From Prostheceraeus crozeri (lineage: Eukaryota; Platyhelminthes; Polycladida; Euryleptidae), in assembly GCA_907163375.1 (NCBI GenBank), contig CAJQUW010004456.1, positions 186,001 to 250,000 of the forward strand: a stretch of 64,000 bases of DNA, in the 5' to 3' direction. Positions 10,817 to 22,400 of the stretch are shown piece after piece. Position 1 is the first letter of the stretch; the number at the start of each line of letters is the position of its first letter. The notes under the pieces were generated by a model. The model was not told the origin of the DNA, made no database searches, and worked only from the letters and a program-made list of their open reading frames with translations. Made by a program: the position numbers and the translations under genes.

Positions 10817-13032
10817 CAGGCCTGTGATTACTCCTCAAATTCCTCAAATTTGTTTATTACTCCTCAAATCCTCAAAAATTCCTCAAATATAACTTAACTA
10901 TGAGAAATTCCTCAAATGCAACACACTACAGACTAAATGTCGGATAATGTATTGTTTTTTGGCGAATGGTGATGATATGTAAACTTCCAAACAAGAAGCT
11001 AAGATAGAATCCTGTAAAATGTACCCTGCATCCATGCTGCTAATCATAAATCACTATATATTTCTTTTCTTTTTATTCTCTCATGATTTATATCTTGATA
11101 ACTTTTCTCTCACACACTTAGTAGATTTTAGGTAGCGTAATCCCGCTGTGCTACCTAGATCTGATATTTTGATTGGAAACAGACCTGTCCTTTTATCATC
11201 TGAATGGGGAGACTGTTAAACAGAATCTTTTCAATATATAAGCGCAAACATAATTTTGAAAAGAGCGACTTACTCACCAATTCATTCCACATGAGGAGAG
11301 GAGAACCGTTGCTTGTCCTTCTAGTAAGTATTTTTAAATTTCTAGACATTTTAGGATATAATGATTTTCTTTTAGCCATGTCATATTTAGCACATCAAAA
11401 ATTAACCAGTCGTTAGCTTGTTTTTTTAATTTTGTTACGTTGAATATCGTTTTCATTTCTGCAAGCCACAGGGCTGCAGATGTTCCGGTTGGTCTGGACT
11501 TATTTTGCTAAGCAGAGAAGTTGTCCGAAGTTGTTGTCTGTCGAACTCACTCATTAAATGCTTTCACGTATTTAATGAGTGAAACACTGCGATCAACCTA
11601 CAGAAATTGTATATTTGAACACTGCAATTTTTTACTTCTAACTTCATAATATTGCTTAGAATTCCAACAATAAAATGCACATTCAATTATTTTCATTAAT
11701 TATCTTGACCTTTGTCACAACCTTTTTTATATGTTTCTGCGACTATATGGCTGCTAAATGCATGCTTGTACGTCTTAAAGAACTTAAGGATATCGATCTT
11801 CCATATCCATTATATGATAACATATAGGTAGCCCAACCAACTTGGATTTCAGTGCTCGTATCAACTGAGGCGTTTGTTTCACTCACTCTCTTCCATTTTA
11901 TTTCCGCTGAACACGAACACATCCGACGGGGTAAAGCGGATGGTCCCTAAATTTAGTGTCTACGTGCCTCCTGGTCACTAGCGTGCGGGGGTTGGAAGCG
12001 TATAAAGCTCTGCTATCTCATGAGTCTTTTTGCAGCTACATTTTCCAGGGTCTGGGGACCGACATTTATCCTGGATGAATTATTCACTTATAGATCGTTT
12101 TCATAATTTGCTGAACACAGGTTGGTGTGAAATTAGTGCACACATTGCTTATCGTTGTATGTGATTAATTAAGACATTGAACCACATAGCACTGGGTTGG
12201 TAGATTTTCAACCTGGGTCTACTGCAAGATGTGGACGTCAATATCTCGGCGCAACTTCATGCGAATAGAGGTGATGATCTTTCACTCTTTGCCTGTATGA
12301 GACCAACAACTCAACTGGCAAGCCTGTTTCCGACACTTGTTTTGTGTTGTATGAGAGAATTCATGTTCATTTGAATGTAGATCGGAGCGATATGATCAAA
12401 CGCTAACAAGTAAACAAAACTCACCAAAACTTGTGTAGCATAAAGTAATATTAATAAATTAGTGTGTAATATGGTGTATCCTTCATAATAAATTACTGAC
12501 TTTTTAAGTCACAAGCATTCCGTCAACGATTTTAAGCTTTCTATACTTATGGGTTACTCTCCTCCCAAATTTGTCTAAAGTCCGTAAAAATTAATCGTTG
12601 CAAAGCCCCAGATGCATGTGGTTGAGGATATATCCTACATTCAAAAAATTACAGTATACAAATCTGACAAGCATAATTGAATTGGAGACGATAGCGTGAA
12701 GCAGAACGATATCAGCAGCTTGATCTGACATCCTCTGTTCGACGCATTCTAAGCAGATAATACTTGAGGCAACAAATTGATTTCGTAACAACGCGGGAAG
12801 TGATTATGACCAAGTCAGTATTCCTTTGCAATATAAACAACTTCAAAAAGTGGGGTGTGGTCAACCTTTGGGTTACCTTCTTCGTTGTGAATTATATGAT
12901 TTGAAGTTTGGCCCAAAATCCGTGATAAAAATGTGTAGTTTTTCTTGCAATTATCATATTAGGCTCCGTTTCCATTCCTCAAATTTTTCACAAAAAATCC
13001 TCAATTTTTTTCATGGGCTAATCACAGGCCTG
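10817..13032. mobile_element. Non-autonomous hAT-like DNA transposon, copy 2 (uninterrupted)
   Basis: A 2216-bp unit with perfect 14-bp inverted ends: CAGGCCTGTGATTA at the start and its reverse complement at 13019-13032. It is flanked by the perfect 6-bp duplication AGATGG. It matches the unit at 6997-9668 along its whole length with scattered substitutions and lacks the nested LINE, so it shows the original structure. Open frames inside are short and conserved only as DNA, so it must be moved by a transposase encoded elsewhere. Direct TCCTCAAA motifs cluster within about 110 bp of the left end and recur near the right end. Confidence 0.85.
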
Positions 13033-13440
13033 AGATGGACAACAGGCGCATTTCCATGCATTCTTGATTTGCCCCCCCCCCTCGATTCCTTGACTCGAGT
13101 CTCAAGAGCTCGCACTTGTACTCATGGAATCTTTAATGACTGACTTGAAATCTTCAGTGTTTGACGTGCAATTAGAGAACGTAATGCTTCAAGAACTTCA
13201 CGGTGTGACTTTCAAAGTTAATAAAGTCAGAAGCAACTCGATATCAGATTTTGTCTAGGAAGTCATTGTCTTGTTTTTTAAACTCATGCGATGAGCATTA
13301 CAACTTTGTCTTTGTACATGTCATCAATTCACCTTCTGGGTTTCTATAAAATATCCTGCGTTCAATTTCACGTAAATTAGCTTAATTCTTAACTATATCA
13401 CGTACCACATGTGTTTATGGTAACCTTCGATATTTTGCAG
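13033..13440. other. Upstream flank of POLA1
   Basis: It begins with the right target duplication AGATGG (13033-13038) and holds an AATAAA near 13220. It ends in a good 3' splice site, a TATTTTGCAG at 13431-13440, 20 nt before the POLA1 ATG. I see no TATA box or other core promoter element. Confidence 0.4.
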
Positions 13441-13460
13441 GTTGCTCCAAGTGCCTTCTG

Positions 13461-13470
13461 ATGTCTGATG
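13461..13470 (+). CDS. POLA1: POLA1 coding exon 1 (start codon)
   Basis: Only ATG TCT GAT G is coding; GTAAGT follows. The single leftover base joins exon 2 to give [14 protein letters not shown], which leads into the basic N-terminus where the human protein has SRARREKKSKKG. A 3' splice site ends at 13440, so the mRNA 5' end carries 20 nt joined either to an upstream untranslated exon or to a trans-spliced leader. This start was chosen because it is the only ATG in frame and phase with exon 2. Confidence 0.75.
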
Positions 13471-16400
13471 GTAAGTAAATGCAATGAGTTATTGTCCTTT
13501 CATATAAGACCTAATGTTTCTATTGACCTTCCAAATGCATACCAGTTCTCATTGCAGCCGAATCGAGCACGTTAGAATATCAAAACGCGTATTTCTCAAC
13601 AGAAAAGATGAGATATGATAAGTAATGATGATGATGCAAATGCGTGTGATGGTAGCACATGAGATGGTGTTCTACATTCATTCAAGAATTTACATGAATG
13701 ATGGGTTTACAGGATATGTTGCTTTGACATGAAAAGTCGTAATATAAGCAAGAATTAATTTGAGAATAACATGACATGCACCGAAGATTTTATTATCAGA
13801 AATTATACAACTTGCTGGATTTCTTACTGACAACTAATTTCTATAAAAAAAGATATTGCATCTTTCTAGAGATAAACCCTGAAATGATAAGTGCTATTCC
13901 TAAACCTATGTGATACAAGAAGAGTTCCAGACTCTCCACACAGACTTCAGTGATCTTTACTGAAGCACGGGAGGCCATAAAGAAATATGTCCATGGTTTT
14001 GATACGCCATAACGCCCGATCACTTCTATCTTTGAATATAGCGGAGATTGGCAGGCATGAACTTCTTCTGTGGATGGGCGGGGGGCGTTACTTTGACTCT
14101 TAATTTCTTTTGGTTCTCTTTTGTATTTTCTATACGACATGTAAATTATTGCATGAATGGCATTTGAATGAATTGGATTACAGCAAGAAGCAGATTAGTC
14201 ATACATAGAAGCGATTAGAGATCATTAATATAAATGTGATAAAGCAGATAAATGGGCATTGGAATCACAGTAGATGGTTTAGGATACCCAAGTTATGACA
14301 TGTTTTCATCGTAATGTCCCTGAATTGAAAGCAATTTTTGTCAGCTCCTTTTTCAATTTCAGATGTTGGACTTGCCAAATCTCGCAGTCGACGATCTCGA
14401 GATGGAAAAGCGAGTCGATTTGATTTGTTAAAACAGGCACGAGAGGCTCGATCGCGCGGTGAAAAGATGACATTTCTAGTGAGTATGCATTGAATTGATA
14501 ATAGATGTACATATACTTAAGTGTCGGTTCGGCAGAACAAAAGAAAGCGCTTTCTCGAGAAAATTTTCCAATGTTTTTCTTTTCAAATATGTGAAGTTTC
14601 GTAGAAACAGCGATTTATGTGAACCTTCATGCCGTTTTCTGTTACTGGCAGAATTTATACTGTTGTTGGATTTCATTATGAAGGTCAATTGATGTCGTCC
14701 CCCTAAAAAGAAGTTTGCTGCTAAAATTATTTACAATTTTTAGTTATGTAATAGTACGTAATAGTAATAGTAAGTAATAATAATGTAAGTACGTTTTTTA
14801 GCAACAAATTGCAAATATTTTTTGCAGTAAATTATTGGAGAAGCGACATCAATTGACCTTCATAATGAAACTAGGAGACATGTTTTAAAATACCAATGTC
14901 ATTGAAATTGAATAGGTTTGAGGGTGGACCTCCGAACTAATGCATTATCATTGTGTGTTTTGCTAAATTTTCTGTCATATCTTGCATATTCCCTTATATA
15001 TAAACAAGTTACATGAAATCATATTCATTTTTTAGGATCAGGATGAATCTAATGTTTACGATGAAGTTGACGAAGATGAATACTCTAAAATCGTTCAGCA
15101 ACGACTTGAGGACGATTGGATTGTAAACGATGAAGGAGGTAATATCGAATGCGGAAAAGATATTTTTGATGAGTTTATTTCACGTTTTCCCTACACTTAA
15201 CCCAATTTATACATGTATTGACAATATGTGGACTGCATGCTTGGATTTATTCATGATTTATAGGCCTACATAAAAAAACTGCATGTAAATACATGGCTTG
15301 ATTCGTTATCACTCCCGCATATTGTGCATATTGATCAAAACTATTCTGTAATTCATGTTTTGGATATGATATATCGAATATGAATATGTCAGAATAATAG
15401 CCTTTATATATTTAGGCTTTTGCTGGAAATTTCTTGATTGTTGCGATGTTCTCGGCAAAGGGACATGTGGCAAGAATTGCCAAGTTAAGTGTTTGCATGG
15501 ATATCTTTATGGCTTGTAAGCAAAGTACAGATATCAATCGTTTCGAAGGATTTAGAATTTACTTGTCAGTGGATGTCGACTTAAACGATGTTTCAAGGGA
15601 CTTTCGAATTTACTATCCCTTAGGAGGTAAATCAGAAAGAGTCTTCATAATCATTAGATTTCATTGGAAGATGTATCACTGTCTTCAACATTGACGTTTC
15701 ATGTCCCTCTTCGTTATGTCTATGATAGTATGGAATGATGATAGTTCCAATCATATGCTTGGAACTTGTTTTCTGAAGGTCTTGTTGACCTCAACTGACT
15801 CGGAATCGGGAATGCTCTGTGACACACCATTAGAAATGCTAATTTAGTGACTCAGACCTATTGAAAAATCATTTAGCTTAAAGTTAGTGAATGTAAACTC
15901 AGCGCAAAAATTGAAAATTTGCTGATATTCGGAGCTCTTATTTTAAGCTTAACAGTATATTCTCTGCGATGTGATGTGATTATTCCGTTGGATGCATGCA
16001 TCGCTTCATAAGGTAGTGCTTTAGACATTTTAGAACACGCCAAAGTAAAGCAAATTTACATTAAGACTATTGGAAAAAATATTTCACTATGAACTTTCTA
16101 TATATCCGAAACTGCATGTTAAGATTCATACATGAAGTACAATACTTTTTACTGTCCATCTAAATCGAAGCATTTAAATTGAAAGCATTCAATGTCATCC
16201 ATCCATCCATCAACTTCTACCTCGGCGATTTACATCATCGCTCATAAATTGCATTCATCTCTATTTGAACCTATTTGGAACGTCTTCTTTCCTCAAGTCA
16301 ATCTTTTCACTTCGTCTTTAACCTGTTTTCTCTTCATGCGTTTCGGTCTTCCTCACATTCCTTGAATCTGAACTTCAAAGTGAGGCGCCTGTTTGAGAAC

Positions 16401-19400
16401 ATTCGGTTGCCTCTTCTCAGTTCTCAGTACATGCCCAAACCAGTGAGCTCAATTTGGCTTGCGAGTATATCAAGCATATCCATCAAGTCGTTCGTGCTCC
16501 CTCCAATAGTTCCACTCCACAAGCAGCTCATCATCGTCCTGTCTGCTCATCGTAGAGTCTTCATCTGATTTCATCTTCAGTTTCTCTACCAAACTGTAAT
16601 TACTGACCTCGTGTAGATCTGATAGATGTTTCTTTTCCTTTTTTAAATAATTTTTTCGTTCAAATAACAGCTCTTCTATAGATTTCCCCCACCCAATATA
16701 AAGAACAGAACAGATTTATACCATGATACAAAGGATATTAAGTTTGCCAGAAGTTTCTACCCATAGTCTCTAGCGATGGCAAATTTTAGCCAGAGTCTCA
16801 CTCTCGCCACAAGTGCCGTATTCGTGTCTACAGTGTATACCATGTAACATGTTTCTAATTGTTATCAATTTATATATGGATATTATGGATACAACGTAAA
16901 TCATGCTGCCTTAATCGCATAGGAAGGAAATGAAGCATTTGTTTGCAGATGAGGAGGGATACGTTGACGATGGACGTGAAATTTTCGACGAGATGGAGGA
17001 AGGAGAAGAAGAGACCAGAGTTGATAAGAAAGGTAAAAAGAAAAGGAATGCCAATATTAGAAAACCTGGTCAATCCGAATCCGTTAGTGAAGAGAGTAAA
17101 AATGCAGCTGCTAAACAGCGCCAGTTCATGACTCAATTTCTTGCCAATAAACCTGAACCTAGCCAGAAGAAGATGAAAAAGAAAGACGTGAGTTGAATGT
17201 TCAATCAGGTTTGATACTATGCCATTGTGATTAGAAGGGCAACCCCAATTGACTTACAAAATATAGGCCTACATTCATGACTTAGTAAATAAGAATTCTT
17301 TGCTTAAGTGTCACTGCACACTCCCTTTGCTGTGCTTCTCTCTACGGTGGTAGGATAGCTCAGTTGGTTATGGGCCGCCGTTCAGTGCGGAGATGCAGAA
17401 GGTCCAGGGTTCGATTATGTCCATCTCGGGAGGAAACATCGCTCTCACTAGAGGTTGCTAACTCAACTGACGAGAATTGTGGTTTTAAAGGCTGTCTCAC
17501 CTCTAGCTCGTTAGTATGACTTCATGCCTGGTTTGGGGCAGGGATGAGCAAAAGAAAAATATGTTTGCAAGTTTATACAAACACATTGAATTTATCTGAT
17601 GCATGACTGGACAACTGAAATGTAAATTAAGCTGCTTCATTTAAGCCATGTTATTTAGAGGATTAGTAGGAGGTTAATAAAATAAACTACGTTAATTTCT
17701 CAAAACCTGTCAAATATGCAAAACACATTTTGCAGGTACTTTGATTCTGCGGATTATCAGTAAACTTATTTTAATCCAGAATGCAAGTTAATTTATGTAT
17801 GTGGATTGAAGTAGTTAATAACATTCCTCAACGTGCTTTCCGAACTTGACGATATCTGCTGTTTCTCCCGATTGGTAATGTCAGAATATGCAGTGTTTTC
17901 AAGTGTTAAGGGATTATCGAATATTTTCATCGTTTGCGAGAGCGCCTGCTCTTATTGAAGAATTCTGCCTGAATAGTGAAGTTGGAAAACAGGCTGCTGA
18001 AATTGATGATAGTAATTGCTCTACCTAATTTTCACCTATACAAAGGTCTGATGACACGACAGTTTCAACTCAAACCCTTGAACTCAAAGTATCGACATCA
18101 ACAGACAACAAGCTTGTTGCCCCAATAATTATCAGTGCATGTATTATTTAAAGATTTTTATAATTTGTCACTTTCTCCTGTTGGAGCCACCTTCATGGGC
18201 ATAAACGTTCCATGAGACCCTCCTTCTCCTGTTCCCACCCCAATTTCTGTTTTAAAATACATTCGATGTATTTTTGCAGGACGTTACTCTTGTTGGTGAC
18301 AACAATCTCGATGATTTGTTGAAAGAGTTGAAAGGTGACGCTGAACCGGTGCAATTTGCTGCCCCAATCGATGTGAAGAAAAAGAAAAAGAAGAAGAAGA
18401 AACACAAACCCGATCCAATTCCCGTTGCTTCAAGGTTAGATTGATGATTCAATGGTCTTTTCGTACTGCTGAATTCGTTAGTTTCTCGGTTTAGTTTTTG
18501 CTTTACACGAGCTTCGACAGTTTCATTGATTGAACTAGACTTGTGAGATAAACACTATCAGCCATAATAGAAACCTTAGTAGAAAGGGAACATTGATAAG
18601 TGATCCCAGCTATCAATTAGTACAATATTAGGTTTCATGATGCTCGTATTATGAAAACTTGTATTATTAGTTCAATGCTAATAGTTGTAATTTATATAGC
18701 TGCATTTGTTAGTATTGATTTAAAGGGTTTAAGCCAAACTGCTAAAAGAAATAGTTGCGAATTGATCTTATATTGCAAATTTTCGCCGTTAAGACGGCCT
18801 TATCAAGCAGATACAACGATAAAAAGGAAGACATCAAAATTCAAAAATCAGTGATTGAAAATAGGTTTGGAAGAGAGTCAAGTTATTTATTATACATGTA
18901 AATTCATCAAAAAGTTGGTCAATATATTTCGACTATTTACACCATAGCCATTATCAAGAATCTTCCAAACTTATTTTCAATCATCATGAACAGCCAAGGC
19001 ATATTTCCTCCCTGTTATTTATCATAGGACATTGTCTTTTGATTAGCACAGATTCTCGAAGACGTAAGTTGATATCTCTGTCAATCACTGTTACATCAAT
19101 ATCGGACTTACACAATTGGAGGTGTTTGTAAACAGAGGAATGATGGTGAGTAGTGATGTGCGCGATGAATTTGACATCACCAGAATTCATTTGAAGTTTC
19201 TGAAATGTCATCAGGATAATTTATTGATAGACGCTGTGACGAAAATAAAATGATTTTGTTTTATTTCGAATTCGCTTTCCAGCGTTCCTAAAGAACGTCC
19301 AGCGGCCAATCCATTTGCAAACCGTCCTGCAACGAAACCTGTTTCTTCACGACCTTTTCTCGACTCCGTGCCAGCTCAGTCTGGAGAGAGGATGGAGATC

Positions 19401-22400
19401 GAGGAAGCAGTAAAAGAAGAAATTCCTGAGCAGCCTCAGCTATCGTCGAAGGAGGAAGCGGCTGAGGATTCGCAGCTCGATATCAGTGATATCAACTTCG
19501 ATGAGCCGATCGCCGATGTCAAGGTGGAGGAATCATCGTGGGCCTCACATTCGGCAGATAATGAAACCTCTGTACCTCTTCCTACTGTGACTGCGGATTC
19601 TGCATTGCCTCTTGTTCCTGGAGCAAATGACCAACAGGTGTTCCGTTTCTTCTGGCTGGACGCTTACGAGGACATGAAGCTTCATCCTGGCACCGTTTAT
19701 CTGTTCGGTAAAACTCGTGTAGTGAGTGGAGACAAGACCTGCGTCAGTTGTTGCGTCAGGGTGAAAGAGATACGAAGGAGACTTTATTTTCTTCCACGAA
19801 AGATGAAAATCAACATCAAGTCTGGAGAAGAAACACACGAAGAAGTGACAATGGAAGATGTTAAGATGGAAGTATCAGCGTTGTTGAGGGAGAAATATAA
19901 AATCTTCAACTTCAAATGTCAGGTTAGTAAAAGGTACTAGGTAATCGGCTTTTTTGTGCTCTGTCTGTGTGCATGACCGTTCATGAGAGATTATTTTTTC
20001 AATATCAAAAACTGTCTTTTATATGAATTCCTGTCCCTGCTCTGGAGAAACTTCAGTTTGACCTCTTCACTTCAGTCAATTAAAATGGGATATAGTACAG
20101 TATAGAATTTATTCGTGAAGTAGTTGCGATATATCCATTTTCCATATATCGTGAAATGTTTTCAGGATATTATTTTATAATTTACAAATTTAGGATGATA
20201 GCATGCATGTCTTGATGCCGATATAAGTTCGGCACTTGCATTTCAAATATTTCGTTAATATTTGCGCATCTCGTAGATGTCGGGATAACTTCGATGCAAC
20301 GCTACCCTATTTTAAGATATGCTGTTTCATCTCGTATAGCTGTCTCGTGATACGTAGACCAGTGGTCGGGCCAGCTGCGAAAATTTTCGCACTGCGAAAA
20401 TCTGCGAAAATGTTTTTAAAAAATCGTAGACGTAGACTCTAATTTCTGGCCCACAAGAAAATGTTATATGTTTGGCATTTGAAGCTAACAAAGAAAATAT
20501 TCTTCATAGGAGAAAAGCATAGCAGAAATGAACTTATGACAATGCAAGGTAGTCTAAGGTTCACACGACGCAACTCATCTCTGAGAACCATTTCAATTCT
20601 TGTCTCTGATGCTATGATTTCAAACATTTGGTCTCATTCACTTAACAATTTGCGAGCTTTCTAGACGTTCGCCTGTTTCGGAACGTGCAAACCACTCTGT
20701 TTGCAAGTGCTTGAAAGCGGTTGAACATTCCGAAATTTCACGAATTGTAAAGTGAATGAGAGCAAGTGCTTTGAAATAGCAACAAACATCTAAGAAAAGA
20801 GCTCTTTTCATGTACTACCTAGCAGTTGTTTTCGTTATAAATGAATTGGTTTCTTCAGTTAATTTGTATAACTTTGAAGAACGTTTACAGCTATACAAAC
20901 TGCAGCAATCATAATCAACGAACTGTCTGTTATCTGTTGTTTTGAGTTAGACTCATTGGCATGAAGAATAAGCGATTTTCTGGTCGAGTTTATATAGATT
21001 CTACCGTTATTTAGATTTTCTAGTGCAGGTTGCCTAAAGTCACTACCATGATCTCGACCTGCATCCAAATTATTAAGGGTCTCGCCGGTCAACCTGTAGA
21101 CCTGTGACCCGACAGGAAAGCGTCAAGTGAGATGAACCCCGAAAACATGTTTCCATCTTTGGGCGCGATGCCGTTCTCTCCATAAGCTTCTTTCACTGTC
21201 CAAGTGATGTTCCTCATCAGTAAGCAGCATTTTCTGTTTTATTGAGAGAAAGTAGAAATAAGCCAAGACGAAGAGAATGTCTAAATAACCTATATCTCTT
21301 GATAAAGAAGTCGTTTAGCAATTCTCAGCAGCTTCGACGCATTGTTATTTTCTTGCCAATCTATTTTCATTGCCAATGTTTCACACTCCAAGTCTGATCT
21401 TCGTTATATGAGTCACCAAGATGCATCGCTTATCAGGGAAAGTCTGACCATCAGTAAAGTAAACATATTTCCGATTGCAGACCGTTACAAGAAATTATGC
21501 GTTCGAACTTCGCGATGTCCCCGCCGAGAGTGAATATTTAGAAGTAGTCTATCATCCTTCCAAGGGGCTACTTGCACCAAATCTGAAAGGAAAGACGTTC
21601 GCACGAGTTTTCGGGACACGTACTTCCAGGTAAAAATAATGGGCACGAACATTAGGTTAATTGACATTGTATGACACAACATTGATTTTGCAGTCTCGAA
21701 CAGTTCATTCTCGATCAAAAGCTGAAAGGCCCTGGTTGGTTGGATGTTATAGGAGCACGTAAGTATATCAAATGCACAATCTTTGATGACAATCATAAGG
21801 CGCAACTGTCAGGTTTTTGTTGCACAGTTCGCATATATTGAATGAGGCTGTAGCAAATTATATAAAACTACCACATATCACAACTGGACTATCCGACACG
21901 TACCGCAGCATCCACAGATGGGCCTACATGGCTCCTATAATTAAATGTGCATTATATCATTTTCCATTTACTGTATGTGTTTGTAATTTATCGTTATAAA
22001 CAAAGCGATAGGTGTAATTAAGGGCTTCTAATTTCTTCTTATCATATTTCGCAAATTGTGATTGTCTGTTCTCATACATTTAGAGAACGTGTCTTGGTAC
22101 TCGCTGCTCGGTTCTACATCCTTGATTCCACCAGATTTGATGGTTGGACTATGTCGATAACAATGTTATGGACGTACTGCTCTACTCTGAGCACCACTAT
22201 CCTCTCATATCCTCTGCAGTTTGACGATTGGGTCTCAGATCGCGGAGATCCTTGTGTTCATTGTGGATCCACTTAAGACATTTTTTAATTTTTCTGAGTT
22301 CCCACTATGAAGTCATCGCTTCATATTGTTAAAATATGGAACTGTAAGTGAGTGGAATAGATGGATGATATCATGTGACACAAAAACAGGCACAACTTCT

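Noticed and set aside
11155..11416. Open frames inside transposon copies
   Set aside because: Both lie within the non-autonomous element, show no transposase motif and differ by frameshifts between copies.
17346..17430. Possible tRNA gene
   Set aside because: A and B boxes are present but no acceptor stem or anticodon arm closes, and the sequence continues into a repeated SINE body.
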